This document shows, one piece after another, positions 19,373 through 28,044 of a DNA stretch of 51,289 nucleotides. The first letter of the stretch is position 1. The number at the start of each line of letters is the position of its first letter. Origin of the DNA: Thermodesulfovibrio sp. Lineage in GTDB: Bacteria; Nitrospirota; Thermodesulfovibrionia; UBA6902. The DNA is taken from NCBI GenBank assembly GCA_026982355.1, contig JALSHG010000090.1:1-51289 (forward strand), in the 5' to 3' direction. Under the pieces are notes generated by a model. That model ran no database searches. It worked only from the letters and a program-made list of their open reading frames with translations, and had not been told where the DNA came from. Position numbers and translations under genes: made by a program.

Positions 19373-20113
19373 TCACCAGTGCAGCTCCCGCGCGGATTTC
19401 CTGTGTTCATTTACGCGCACCCTCGATATAAGACCGTCATTCAGGTATATGACACGGTCCGCCATCCCGGCTATGTCGGCGTTGTGGGTGATAAGCACCG
19501 TGGCTGTTCCCAGCTCCCTGTTGATCTTCTCCAGAACCTCAAGCACCACGATGCCGGTTGCCGAATCAAGGGCGCCTGTAGGTTCATCACAGAGCAGCAC
19601 CGCCGGTTTTTTTGCGATGGCGCGCGCAATCGCCACGCGCTGCTGCTCGCCTCCGGACAACTGGGCGGGAAAGTGGTCGAGGCGGTTTCCGAGGCCTACG
19701 ATGCGAAGGGCTTCCTCGGGCTTCATCGGGTCCCCGGCTATTTCGGTGACCACCGCAACGTTTTCGCGGGCGGTGAGGCTCGGGATCAGGTTATAGAACT
19801 GGAATACAAACCCCACATAAAAACGCCTGTAGTGCGTAAGCTCCCGGTCCGTGGCCCCGGTGAGGTCCTGTCCGCGGTAGGTGACCTGCCCCTTTGTGGC
19901 CGTGTCCAGTCCCCCGAGTATATTCAGCAGTGTGGACTTGCCGCTGCCGGACGGACCGAGCAGCACGACGAGTTCCCCGGCGTATATCTCCATGTCCACG
20001 CCGCGCAGGGCATGAACCTTCACCTCCCCCATATCGTAAATTTTGGCAAGGCCGCGGGTCTGAAAGACCGTTCTATCAGGAGACATTGTCCGGTTCACGG
20101 CAACCCCGGTCAC
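19373..20113 (-). CDS. ABC transporter ATPase, LolD/MacB-type
   Basis: A 246-residue nucleotide-binding subunit: Walker [10 protein letters not shown] near residues 53-61, Q-loop in FVFQFYNL, signature LSGGEQQR, Walker [13 protein letters not shown] and H-switch LITHN. It has the short MacB/LolD form without membrane domain. It starts one base after the serine protease stop codon. GTG at 20113, preceded by GGAGTAGG, is taken as the start; an ATG at 20086 also falls before the conserved domain but has no Shine-Dalgarno. It supplies energy to the FtsX-type permease encoded next. Confidence 0.93.
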   Translation of the reverse strand: MTGVAVNRTMSPDRTVFQTRGLAKIYDMGEVKVHALRGVDMEIYAGELVVLLGPSGSGKSTLLNILGGLDTATKGQVTYRGQDLTGATDRELTHYRRFYVGFVFQFYNLIPSLTARENVAVVTEIAGDPMKPEEALRIVGLGNRLDHFPAQLSGGEQQRVAIARAIAKKPAVLLCDEPTGALDSATGIVVLEVLEKINRELGTATVLITHNADIAGMADRVIYLNDGLISRVRVNEHRKSARELHW

Positions 20114-20114
20114 C

Positions 20115-21239
20115 CTACTCCACCTGTTCCAGCCTGACCTTCACCTGCACGTATCTCTCTCCACGCCGTATACCCAGCGTCACCTCGTCGCCGACACGGT
20201 ATTTGTCGAATTCATTCCGCAGGTCGTCATATGAATAGACCTTCCTGCCGTTGACCGACTCTATAATATCACCGAGGATTATCTCACTGCCCGCACGGCG
20301 GGTTCCCCTCAGCCCAGCTTTTTCGGCGCTGCTGCCCGGCTGGATATTGATCAGCAGCACGCCGCTGATGCCGAGGCGCTTTGCAATACGGTCATTGGCT
20401 ATTGTCACGCCGAGGCCCGGGCGGATCACCCTGCCGTACCTGATAATCTCCGGCACGACCCGGTTTACTATATCCACGGGCACGGCAAAGCCGATGCCGG
20501 CGCTGGCGCCTGAAGGACTGTATATGGCGGTGTTCACGCCTATCAGCCTCCCGGCGCTGTCCAGGAGCGGCCCGCCGGAATTGCCGGGGTTGATGGCCGC
20601 ATCGGTCTGTATCACTCCCTGGATCGTCCTGCCTGTAACGGACTTGATCTCGCGGCCCAGGGCGCTTACAATGCCCGTGGTCATGGTCTGGTCCAGGCCG
20701 AAGGGGTTGCCTATGGCAAACACCTTCTGCCCGACCTTGAGATTCGCGGACTCGCCGATTACAATGGGCTTTAATTTCTCCGGCGGAGCGGATATACTGA
20801 GCACTGCTATGTCCTTGTCCGGAGCCGCTCCGACCACCATCGCCTTCCATGTCGAGTGGTCGGCCAGTGTGACCTCAAGACGGCCGGCGCCCCTGATGAC
20901 ATGATAATTGGTGACTATCCTTCCTTTTTTGTCCCAGATGAAACCCGATCCCGTACCCTGCGGAATCTCGTAGACATTCAGGCTGAAGAGGCTCCGCCGC
21001 AGTTCTATGCTCGTGATGTAGACCACCGAGGCGGAAGTGGCCTCAAAGAGCTCGATTGAATTCTTCTCGTCCTCCGCAAGATCCCCCCTTGCGGCAACCA
21101 CGCGGGGCCGTGCCTCCGGGTCATAGGGGGACACAGGCTGCGAGGCATACCACCAGATGCCGGAGGCTGCCAGCAGGACAAGGAGAAACGGCAGCAGGTA
21201 TCCCCGTCTCCCCAATCCGTATTCATCGTACCGGTCCAT
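20115..21239 (-). CDS. Membrane-anchored DegP/HtrA-type serine protease with PDZ domain
   Basis: A 374-residue S1C protease. A single N-terminal membrane helix (about 14-31) anchors it to the periplasmic side. The trypsin fold carries the triad in NYHVI (His near 113), DKDIAVL (Asp near 143) and [11 protein letters not shown] (Ser near 218). One PDZ domain occupies about 272-370. A single PDZ domain and an anchor match DegS-like architecture, which suggests a regulatory rather than bulk-degradative role, but substrates are unknown. It is the first gene of a unit with an ABC exporter and adaptor, so protease and pump may serve one envelope-quality function (inference). Confidence 0.92.
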   Translation of the reverse strand: MDRYDEYGLGRRGYLLPFLLVLLAASGIWWYASQPVSPYDPEARPRVVAARGDLAEDEKNSIELFEATSASVVYITSIELRRSLFSLNVYEIPQGTGSGFIWDKKGRIVTNYHVIRGAGRLEVTLADHSTWKAMVVGAAPDKDIAVLSISAPPEKLKPIVIGESANLKVGQKVFAIGNPFGLDQTMTTGIVSALGREIKSVTGRTIQGVIQTDAAINPGNSGGPLLDSAGRLIGVNTAIYSPSGASAGIGFAVPVDIVNRVVPEIIRYGRVIRPGLGVTIANDRIAKRLGISGVLLINIQPGSSAEKAGLRGTRRAGSEIILGDIIESVNGRKVYSYDDLRNEFDKYRVGDEVTLGIRRGERYVQVKVRLEQVE

Positions 21240-21258
21240 GGCGTTTCTATATTATACA

Positions 21259-21308
21259 CCTTAATGTTGCATAAACGGGCAGGCGGTATTTCCATAGCCA
21301 CTGTGCTG
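21259..21308 (+). repeat. Family A short element, A9 (decayed left end)
   Basis: It starts CCTTAATGTTGCATAAACGG and continues GGCGGTATTTCCATAGCCAC then TGTGCTG, which aligns with the 61-bp element at 40000-40060 with a decayed far end. It lies upstream of the protease gene and is followed at once by a family B copy. Confidence 0.65.
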
Positions 21309-21309
21309 T

Positions 21310-21443
21310 GAGGCTCTCGCAAAAGCGTGAAAATGCCTGCATATGCCGTTTAGCCCGGAGGGAGAAATCTTTCGGCATCGACGGGCTATAAGCCCTCTCT
21401 CTCCGCTGCAGGTGACAGACAGGGGACTTTTTATTAAAGATTC
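21310..21443 (+). mobile_element. Family B element, B2 (decayed)
   Basis: An approximately 134-bp sequence beginning GAGGCTCTCGCAAAAGCGTG and matching, over its whole length and on the opposite strand, the family B element at 44090-44226. It includes the GCCCGGAGGGAGAAATCTT block and CAGGTGACAGACAGGGGACT. The far terminal repeat has decayed to TTTTTATTAAAGATTC. No target duplication is evident. It is sandwiched between a family A short element and a family A right-end half. Confidence 0.75.
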
Positions 21444-21481
21444 TACGGCGGACCCTCCTGCCGGCTTATGCAACATTAAGG
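21443..21481 (+). repeat. Family A right-end half
   Basis: TACGGCGGACCCTCCTGCCG then GCTTATGCAACATTAAGG, the right arm of family A, closes this nest of three repeats. It is preceded by the decayed end of B2, so the left portion may have been lost. Confidence 0.65.
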
Positions 21482-21519
21482 GCAAACCGGGTTTTATATG
21501 ATTATGATAAAATATTTTG

Positions 21520-22530
21520 ATGAAGATTCTCATTATAAAGCCCAGCTCACTCGGCGATGTTATTCATGCCCTGCCCTTTCTCAAGGCCATCAGGGACTCG
21601 TTTCCCGATTCGAGGGTCGACTGGGTGATCAGTAAAAACCTGGGAAAAATCCTCGAGGACAATCCACTTATCAACAGGCTTATTACCATTGACAAGGATT
21701 CATGGAAAGAATTCAGAAAGCTGCCGCAAACCCTGTCCGAGCTGTTCTCGCTGAGGAACCTCCTCAGGTCGGACAGATATGATATCGTGGTCGATCTGCA
21801 GGGTCTCTTGAGGAGCGGGCTTATTGCCTTTTTCACTCCAGCGGCGCTGAAAATCGGTTTTGAAGACGCACGCGAGGGAAGCCGTTTTTTCTATGACAGA
21901 AGGGTGCGGGTAAATAAATCCTCACACGCGGTGGACAAGTGCCTCGAGGCGGCCCGGGCCATGGGCGCATCGCTCGGGGGCACACCCGGGTTCCCGCTTT
22001 ATATTGACGGCACGGCCCCGGACCGTGTCAGAAAACTGACGGGGGATACAGGCGGGTATGTGGTTATAGTCCCCTCGGCAAGATGGCCGTCAAAGAGATG
22101 GCCTGCCGGATATTTCGCCTCGCTGATTAAAAGAATACCTCTTCAATGCGTTGTCGCGGGCGGCGGCGGGGACGGGGAGGCGGTAAGGGAAATAACAGGT
22201 TCGCTGCCCCGGCACAATATTATTGATCTCTGCGGCAAAACCGACCTGAAAGAGCTTACGGCCCTGCTGGCCGGGGCGAGGGCCGTTGTAACCAATGATA
22301 CGGGCCCCATGCATATCGCCGCAGCGCTGGATGTGCCGGTAGTGGCGCTGTTCGGCCCCACGGATCCCGTGAAGACAGGCCCGTACGGGTGGCGGGGAAA
22401 CAGCAGGCTGAAGGTCCTCACAGCCGGTGTCCCGTGCAGTCCGTGCCGCAGGAGAACATGCGGGGAGCCTGCATGCATGACCGGGATAACCGTGGACATG
22501 GTCTTTGAGGCATTAAGGGAATACCTGTGA
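21520..22530 (+). CDS. waaC: Lipopolysaccharide heptosyltransferase I-like glycosyltransferase
   Basis: A 336-residue family 9 glycosyltransferase that adds heptose to the Kdo-containing inner core of LPS on the cytoplasmic face. N-terminal KPSSLGDVIHALPFLKAIRD is the family opening. VPSARWPSKRWP near residues 186-197 and TNDTGPMHIAAALDVPVVAL near 261-280 are the nucleotide-sugar site, followed by FGPTDPVKTGPYG. The start is the ATG at 21520 (a TTG immediately before it is in frame but adds one residue). The stop overlaps the GTG of the DUF3108 gene by four bases. Assignment to WaaC rather than WaaF rests on the opening and is moderately sure. Confidence 0.85.
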   Translation: MKILIIKPSSLGDVIHALPFLKAIRDSFPDSRVDWVISKNLGKILEDNPLINRLITIDKDSWKEFRKLPQTLSELFSLRNLLRSDRYDIVVDLQGLLRSGLIAFFTPAALKIGFEDAREGSRFFYDRRVRVNKSSHAVDKCLEAARAMGASLGGTPGFPLYIDGTAPDRVRKLTGDTGGYVVIVPSARWPSKRWPAGYFASLIKRIPLQCVVAGGGGDGEAVREITGSLPRHNIIDLCGKTDLKELTALLAGARAVVTNDTGPMHIAAALDVPVVALFGPTDPVKTGPYGWRGNSRLKVLTAGVPCSPCRRRTCGEPACMTGITVDMVFEALREYL

Positions 22531-23273
22531 GAAATACGGGATTCATGATAGGCGTGCTGCTGTTTGCAATCCTGTCCGCCCCTGCGCTCTTCTCATATCC
22601 GGTTGATGCCGCCCGGCCGGCCGATAAAAAATTTGTATATTACATCTACTGGGCCGGCATCAGGGCCGGCAGGGCGGTGCTTGAATATACAGCCTCACCT
22701 GAAGGCACTGTTATAAGAACCCGGGCCGAATCCGCTGCGTTTATTTCATTATTCTACAAGGTTGACGACAGGGCGCAGAGCGTCCTGTATCCGGACGGGT
22801 ATCCCGCAAGTTACACGCTGAATATCCGTGAAGGAACCCACAGGAGATACAGAATCACGGAATTCACGCCGAGGGTGCCCGGAAGGCCCCGGAAGGCGAT
22901 TTTCAATAATGTGCTTGACGGAGAAGTAACAGAGTTTGAACTTGAAAAACCCGCGCACGATCCGCTGTCGGCCTTTTATTCCATGACCGTACGGGATATC
23001 AGGGTCGGACAGTCGGTATATATCGATATCTTCGACAACGAGAAACTCTGGAATACGGAGGTCAGGGTGTTGAGAAAGGAAAAGGTGCGCGTTCCCGCGG
23101 GTGAGTTCAGCACGATAGTGATAAAACCTCTCCTGAAGTCCGAGGGTATCTTTCTCAGGAAAGGTGAAATGCACATCTGGCTTACCGACGATGACAGAAG
23201 GATACCTGTGATGTTTACAAGCAAGGCGAAGATAGGCGGATTCAGGGTCGTGCTTGTTGAAGGAGACTATTAG
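22527..23273 (+). CDS. DUF3108 exported protein
   Basis: A 248-residue protein with a signal peptide (about 1-25) and a beta-rich mature region typical of DUF3108: YIYWAGIRAGRAVLEY near 38-53, a middle DPLSAFYSMT segment near 148-157, and MHIWLTDDDRRIPV near 217-230. The function of the family is not established; the fold suggests an outer-membrane-facing or periplasmic lipid- or glycan-associated beta structure. GTG start at 22527 overlaps the heptosyltransferase stop (GTGA), so the two are coupled and may both serve envelope assembly. Confidence 0.85.
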   Translation: MRNTGFMIGVLLFAILSAPALFSYPVDAARPADKKFVYYIYWAGIRAGRAVLEYTASPEGTVIRTRAESAAFISLFYKVDDRAQSVLYPDGYPASYTLNIREGTHRRYRITEFTPRVPGRPRKAIFNNVLDGEVTEFELEKPAHDPLSAFYSMTVRDIRVGQSVYIDIFDNEKLWNTEVRVLRKEKVRVPAGEFSTIVIKPLLKSEGIFLRKGEMHIWLTDDDRRIPVMFTSKAKIGGFRVVLVEGDY

Positions 23274-23320
23274 GCCTTGCCCGTTTCACGCATTTTTTGG
23301 TGCGTGCGTGTTAAAATATA

Positions 23321-23363
23321 TCTTAATGCCGGCACAAGCCGGCATTCTTATGCCACTGTAAGG
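23321..23363 (-). mobile_element. Family A mini-element, A10, with TATA duplication
   Basis: The smallest copy, 43 bp: TCTTAATGCCGGCACAAGCC then GGCATTCTTATGCCACTGTAAGG in two parts. It contains the perfect hairpin AATGCCGGC-acaa-GCCGGCATT. Flanks are TATA at 23317-23320 and at 23364-23367. It lies between the DUF3108 and ugd genes and could act as an RNA hairpin in a read-through transcript. Confidence 0.8.
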
Positions 23364-23411
23364 TATACAGTTGAATTATCAATCTTTTCCTGACTGCCCT
23401 TGGGAGGTAAA

Positions 23412-24740
23412 ATGAACATTTCTGTGATCGGAAGCGGTTATGTCGGTCTGATTACCGGCGCGTGCTTTGCGGAATTCGGCCTCAATGTCACCTGCGTGGA
23501 CAAGGATGAAAAAAAGATCAGGTTGATGAAAAAGGGAGTGATATCATTTTATGAGCCCGGCCTCGAGGAACTGCTGCAGAGAAACATCAAGGCCGGGCGC
23601 ATACATTTCACCACCAGTATAGGCGAGGCCGTGGATTCATCACTTGTCGTCTTTATAGCGGTCGGAACACCGCCGAGGGGCGACGGTTCCGCTGAAATGA
23701 AATATGTCGAGGATGTCTCAAAAGAGATTGCAAGACACATAAAAAGCTACAAGGTCATAGTGACCAAAAGCACCGTGCCGGTCGGCACGGGAGAAAAGGT
23801 GCGGCGGATCATTTCCGAAAACCTGGAGGAAGATGTGGATTTCGACGTGGTTTCAAATCCGGAGTTCCTCCGGGAAGGCGCCGGCATAGAAGACTTCATG
23901 AGGCCCAACAGGGTCGTCATCGGCGCATCGAGCAACCAGGCCATAGCCATAATGAAGGATCTCTACAGGCCCCTCTACCTCATCGAGACGCCGATAGTGA
24001 TTACGGATGTCAAAACAGCGGAGCTGATAAAGTACGCGTCAAACGCCTTTTTAGCCACCAAGATCTCATTTATAAACGAAATCGCCAATCTCTGCGAGAG
24101 GGTCGGCGCGGATGTGCAGACAGTGGCGAAGGCAATGGGTCTTGACCGCAGGATCGGACCCAAGTTCCTTCATGCAGGCCCGGGTTACGGCGGCTCGTGT
24201 TTTCCGAAAGACACCCTCGCCCTCCTGCAGATAGGGAAACAATACAATGTCGGCCTCAGGGTTATCGAGGCCACGGTGAAAGCCAATGAATTCCAGAAAG
24301 AAAAAGCGGCGGGCATGATAATGGAGACCCTGGAGAAATTAAGCGGCAGGACCATCTGCATACTCGGCCTTTCATTCAAGCCCAACACCAATGACCTGAG
24401 AGACGCCCCTTCGCTGTTCATCATCAGGAAGCTCCTGAAGGCCGGGGCAGAGATAAGGGCGTATGACCCGGTGGCCATGAAAGACGCCGGAAAAGAGCTG
24501 CCCGCCGTCACATATTGCAAGGACGCATATGAAGCCGCAAAGGGAGCGGACGCCGTTGTCATAGTCACGGAGTGGAACCAGTTCCGCAACCTCGATTTCA
24601 ACAGGATCAAAAAGGTTGCCAAGGGGAATTTCTTCTTTGACCTCCGCAATATATACGAACCGGACAAGCTTCTGAAAATGGGTTTCAGATACTATTCGAC
24701 GGGAAGAGCGCCCATGCGGCAGGGCAACGCGAACCCTTGA
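23412..24740 (+). CDS. ugd: UDP-glucose 6-dehydrogenase
   Basis: A 442-residue NAD-dependent dehydrogenase making UDP-glucuronate for surface polysaccharides. N-terminal Rossmann motif GSGYVGLITG at residues 7-16 and the catalytic cysteine in GPGYGGSCFPKDT near residues 255-267 are present, as are the central dimerisation helix and the C-terminal UDP-binding domain (LGLSFKPNTNDLRDAPS). The start is the ATG at 23412 with GGGAGGT four bases upstream; a TTG twelve bases earlier lies upstream of that site. It is probably cotranscribed with tpiA, whose possible TTG start overlaps its stop. GDP-mannose dehydrogenase relatives share the fold, but the motif set favours the UDP-glucose enzyme. Confidence 0.92.
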   Translation: MNISVIGSGYVGLITGACFAEFGLNVTCVDKDEKKIRLMKKGVISFYEPGLEELLQRNIKAGRIHFTTSIGEAVDSSLVVFIAVGTPPRGDGSAEMKYVEDVSKEIARHIKSYKVIVTKSTVPVGTGEKVRRIISENLEEDVDFDVVSNPEFLREGAGIEDFMRPNRVVIGASSNQAIAIMKDLYRPLYLIETPIVITDVKTAELIKYASNAFLATKISFINEIANLCERVGADVQTVAKAMGLDRRIGPKFLHAGPGYGGSCFPKDTLALLQIGKQYNVGLRVIEATVKANEFQKEKAAGMIMETLEKLSGRTICILGLSFKPNTNDLRDAPSLFIIRKLLKAGAEIRAYDPVAMKDAGKELPAVTYCKDAYEAAKGADAVVIVTEWNQFRNLDFNRIKKVAKGNFFFDLRNIYEPDKLLKMGFRYYSTGRAPMRQGNANP

Positions 24741-24775
24741 CTTTAACTGAAGAATTCAACTACATTATATACGCT

Positions 24776-25522
24776 ATGCGCAAGCCGTTAATATCAGCAA
24801 ACTGGAAAATGAACAAGACGGTCGGGGAGACCGAAGAGTTCATAAATTCCTTCCTCCCCATGGTAAAGGATGTCACGGGCGTTGATATCGCGATTGCGCC
24901 GCCTTTCACTTCACTGGGGACTGCGGCAAAGCTGCTGAAAAAATCCGGGGTGAGCCTCGCGGCGCAGAACGTGTTTTACGAGGAAAAGGGCGCATACACC
25001 GGGGAGATATCGCCGGGAATGCTTCTTTCAGCGGGATGTTCATGCGTGATCATAGGACATTCGGAAAGGAGAATGTATTTTTCCGAGACGGACGAGATCG
25101 TCAACAGGAAAATCCACACAGCGGGAAGAAACGGACTCGATGTAATCCTCTGCATCGGTGAATCCCTGCAGGAAAGAGAGGAAAACAGGACGTTTGAAGT
25201 CCTGGAGAGACAGCTCTCCGGCTCCCTGAAGGACGTGCGGCTTGACGGAATAACAATAGCCTATGAACCCATATGGGCCATCGGCACGGGAAAGACCGCC
25301 ACCAAGGAACAGGCCAACGAGGCCCATGCCTACATCCGCGACTGGCTCGGCAGAAACAGGGAGGGCGCCGGCGAGGTGAGGATACTGTACGGCGGAAGCG
25401 TTACCCCGGATAATATCGAGTCACTGATGTCCCAGCCCGAGGTGGACGGGGCGCTCGTGGGGGGCGCGAGCCTCAGGCCCGACAGCTTTGCGCGGATAGT
25501 GAAAGGCGCTGTAACGGCATGA
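24776..25522 (+). CDS. tpiA: Triosephosphate isomerase
   Basis: A 248-residue TIM-barrel enzyme interconverting dihydroxyacetone phosphate and glyceraldehyde 3-phosphate in glycolysis and gluconeogenesis. Catalytic Lys in NWKMNK near residue 10, His in IIGHSERR near 94, and Glu in YEPIWAIGTGKTAT near 163 are all present, plus the phosphate loop LYGGSVTPDN. The length is normal. The ATG at 24776 begins the family domain; a TTG at 24737 would add 13 unconserved residues and overlap ugd by four bases. Following gene: secG, 21 bases downstream, a pairing common in bacteria. Confidence 0.97.
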   Translation: MRKPLISANWKMNKTVGETEEFINSFLPMVKDVTGVDIAIAPPFTSLGTAAKLLKKSGVSLAAQNVFYEEKGAYTGEISPGMLLSAGCSCVIIGHSERRMYFSETDEIVNRKIHTAGRNGLDVILCIGESLQEREENRTFEVLERQLSGSLKDVRLDGITIAYEPIWAIGTGKTATKEQANEAHAYIRDWLGRNREGAGEVRILYGGSVTPDNIESLMSQPEVDGALVGGASLRPDSFARIVKGAVTA

Positions 25523-25543
25523 TGCAATGATAACAAGGATTGA

Positions 25544-25927
25544 TTGAATATTGACATGTATACCGCAGTAGTCGTACTCCACATAATAGTGAGCCTGTTT
25601 CTGATCTTTATCATACTGATACAGAGCAGCAAGGGCGCTGAAATGGGCGCCGCCTTCGGGGGCTCGAACCAGACCCTGTTCGGGAGCAGGGGCGCGGCAA
25701 CGTTTCTGAACAAACTCACAACCGCGGCGGCCGTGCTGTTCATGCTTACATCGCTCTCCCTTGCCATTATATCCGTGAAACGCGGCTCCGTCTCCGTCAT
25801 GTCCTCGGTGCCTGTAAGGGAATCCGCTGAAAGATCCCCGCGCGCCGGGGGTAAAAATCAGCCTGCGGCGCCGGGACAGGGTGAGGTGCAGAAGGGGCCC
25901 GCTCCGCCGGCGGATAAGAAACAATAA
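25544..25927 (+). CDS. secG: Preprotein translocase subunit SecG
   Basis: A 127-residue inner-membrane protein. Two hydrophobic helices (about 6-27 and 58-80) flank the SecG hallmark segment QSSKGAEMGAAFGGSNQTLFGSRG. It assists SecYEG-mediated export. The last 40 residues are a basic, proline-rich tail of low complexity, longer than in minimal SecG proteins. The start is TTG at 25544, four bases after AAGGA; the ATG at 25556 is the alternative and removes only MNID. The terminator begins right at the stop codon. Confidence 0.93.
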   Translation: MNIDMYTAVVVLHIIVSLFLIFIILIQSSKGAEMGAAFGGSNQTLFGSRGAATFLNKLTTAAAVLFMLTSLSLAIISVKRGSVSVMSSVPVRESAERSPRAGGKNQPAAPGQGEVQKGPAPPADKKQ

Positions 25928-25960
25928 AAAAGGGGACGGTCTTCCAACCGTCCCCTTTTT
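25927..25960. terminator. Bidirectional Rho-independent terminator
   Basis: Stem AGGGGACGGT / ACCGTCCCCT with loop CTTCCA, extended by A5 on the left and T5 on the right. The symmetrical A/T flanks let it end transcription from secG on the plus strand and from the secreted-protein gene on the minus strand. This is the clearest terminator in the window. Confidence 0.95.
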
Positions 25961-25970
25961 GTTTACGGCA

Positions 25971-27677
25971 CTAAAACTGTGGTGACTGCAGGAGCGTGAG
26001 AATGGCGGATTTCTGTTTGCTGCTGACGGCTGTGGAGCCGTCCGTTGTCCCGCCCATATTATCCGCCAGATTTGCCACGGACTCCGAGAACTCCTTCTGC
26101 AGGGTCTCATGAGCGCCCATGTCCTCCCCTGCTGATTCCTCTTTCGCCCAGCGCGTGAATTCAAGGATCATGATGTCTTCCTGGATTCCGAATATCGAGG
26201 CATAGCTTTCAGGTATGTTTTGGCCGCCGGCGCCGAAATTCGTTCGTCCGACGGTCCATGTTCCCCCGGCATTTTCACAGGAGGATTTGTCAGTATAGTT
26301 ATTATACTGAGAAGGAGAACAATCACCTATCCACGTGATATTACTCGGTATAGCGGTATTATCACGCGTATAGGTCAGACTGCCGCCGTTGGATACAATG
26401 CTCGAGACCCAGTCAACCAGTATCACCATGGTGACGGGCCAGTTTATCGCTGTTCCGTCGGACTTGTACTGCTGAAATTGACTCTTTGTAAGGCCTGTTG
26501 TCTGCCCAAGGGCACTGTCGATATTGGATATCATCGTGGTTATCCGGGCGTCCGAGGCTGCGGTGGCGGTCAGGAACTGTTCGAATGCAGCCCGCATGGC
26601 TGTGCTTAATACCGCTTCGGCGGCCTGTATCTCGGCGTCCGTCTCGTTGCCGTCAAAGACCTGCTCGAATGTCTCGAATGCAGCGGTCATTGCGTTGACC
26701 AGTGTGGTTGCAGCCGCCTGGTAATTGGCTACGTCCTCGCCCGTGGCCCCGAGGATTGTCAGGGCCTGCGAGTATTTCTCGATGCCCCGGTCGGCCTGCA
26801 GCTTCTGGATGCCGCCGCCGATGCTGGAGTCGATCATTCTCTGCGTGGCGGGGCTCAGGTCCCCGTTGGCCACCCCCTGCTTCATCAGCGGCACAACAAC
26901 CGCGCCCATGGCATTGAAGGCCTCTATAACCCTGTCCTGCGGAAACCCGGCCGTGGTGGCCGCCTGAACCAGGACCCGTAACAATTTCGAAGCGGCCTCG
27001 CCGCGGGCGCTTAATTTTTCGGTGTCGGTGGTCGCGTCAACGGACTCCTTGATGAACTTGCTGTACCCGTCGTCCTTGTCCGCGAGCCTGCTGACTATGC
27101 TGCTCTTGTAAGCCGCCAACTGGGCGCTGGTCACGCCGTTGTTCGTGAGATAATTGATAAATCCGTCGTTGCCGTTGATCCCCTGGTTGGCGATATCCGC
27201 CATGAAAGCCAGTTCCGATGCGGTGGCGGACGTTGAGCGTACTATTGCAAACCCGAAGACCGCAAGGATGGGATCATCCGTTGCCGCTGATTCCAGCGCG
27301 TCCAGCAATGCGGTGGTCTGGGCGTTCGTGAGGCCGGATACACCCACCGGCAGCGCCTCGCCCGGGTTGGGACACGGGGCCAGCGAGCGCCGTACGGTGT
27401 TGCCGGCAATGTCTTCAATGGTTATAAGGAGAAAATTGCATGAACTGTTGTCCGGGACACCGGTTAAAGAAAAGGAGACCTTTCCGTCCGTATCGGCGGT
27501 GGCGGAGGAAGATGTGCCGCCTGAATTCACCGTGCCGTCCGAATTTATCTTCTGGACTTTTATAGTGTAGGTCTCGCCTGCCGTCAGGGCGCCTGCGTAA
27601 GAGGCGGTAAACAGCAATACTGCAAACAGGATTATCCCGACCGAAAAGCGGGATCTCATTATGTTTAATACTTTCAT
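25971..27677 (-). CDS. Unknown secreted protein, 568 residues
   Basis: Not recognised as any family. The N-terminus has a basic stretch and a hydrophobic signal peptide (about 13-31, ending SYAGA). Residues about 35-95 look like a beta-sandwich or Ig/CNA-B-like domain (TYTIKVQKI, TADTDGKVSFSLTGVPD). The remainder to about 400 is helical, alanine- and threonine-rich with few cysteines. A segment near 440-490 contains a Cys pair (GDCSPSQYNNYTDKSSCEN) of the kind seen in calcium-binding or thrombospondin-like inserts, and a GGTWTVG turn follows. It is probably periplasmic, outer-membrane-attached or released. The start is supported by GGAGG eight bases upstream. It is 60 bases downstream of a small lipoprotein gene on the same strand, so the two are probably one operon. 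Confidence 0.75.
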   Translation of the reverse strand: MKVLNIMRSRFSVGIILFAVLLFTASYAGALTAGETYTIKVQKINSDGTVNSGGTSSSATADTDGKVSFSLTGVPDNSSCNFLLITIEDIAGNTVRRSLAPCPNPGEALPVGVSGLTNAQTTALLDALESAATDDPILAVFGFAIVRSTSATASELAFMADIANQGINGNDGFINYLTNNGVTSAQLAAYKSSIVSRLADKDDGYSKFIKESVDATTDTEKLSARGEAASKLLRVLVQAATTAGFPQDRVIEAFNAMGAVVVPLMKQGVANGDLSPATQRMIDSSIGGGIQKLQADRGIEKYSQALTILGATGEDVANYQAAATTLVNAMTAAFETFEQVFDGNETDAEIQAAEAVLSTAMRAAFEQFLTATAASDARITTMISNIDSALGQTTGLTKSQFQQYKSDGTAINWPVTMVILVDWVSSIVSNGGSLTYTRDNTAIPSNITWIGDCSPSQYNNYTDKSSCENAGGTWTVGRTNFGAGGQNIPESYASIFGIQEDIMILEFTRWAKEESAGEDMGAHETLQKEFSESVANLADNMGGTTDGSTAVSSKQKSAILTLLQSPQF

Positions 27678-27737
27678 GTCTTGCTTCCTCCGTTGTTCAT
27701 TTACGTTTAAGTCGTTCTTTCAAATAAAATCACGTTT

Positions 27738-27869
27738 TTATTCCCCGCTGCCGCTTATGCTTGCAGCGTCGGTGCCGCTTCCGCCGCCGTCGCCGCTGCA
27801 GCCTGCGGACAGCAGCATGGATGCAAGCACGAGCACAAGGCAAATCGCCGAGACGATCTTCTTTTTCAT
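27738..27869 (-). CDS. Small 43-residue lipoprotein
   Basis: A short reading frame beginning MKKKIVSAICLVLVLASMLL, with lipobox LSAGC placing the lipidated cysteine at residue 24. The mature part is only 20 residues, Gly/Ser-rich and acidic (SGDGGGSGTD ... SGSGE). The ATG at 27869 is preceded by GGAGGAG, a strong ribosome-binding site. It could be a genuine small envelope protein or the leader of a larger lipoprotein cut short by an early stop; no downstream continuation in another frame was recognised. It lies directly upstream of the unknown 568-residue secreted protein. Between it and the regulator stop codon at 28045 there are 175 bases with no other supported feature. Confidence 0.7.
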   Translation of the reverse strand: MKKKIVSAICLVLVLASMLLSAGCSGDGGGSGTDAASISGSGE

Positions 27870-28044
27870 ATCTCTTCTCCTCCTTTTGAATTAGACGGAT
27901 AATCTGGCCGGGCATCACGCCCGACATGCCGGAACCATCCGCGCCGGATGCCCGGACCGTTGTTGACATGTCTGACTTATCGGAACAATCGGGCGTGCCC
28001 TTAAGTAAGGAAAAGTATATTTTTACGGTAAGGGAATCCCCTAT

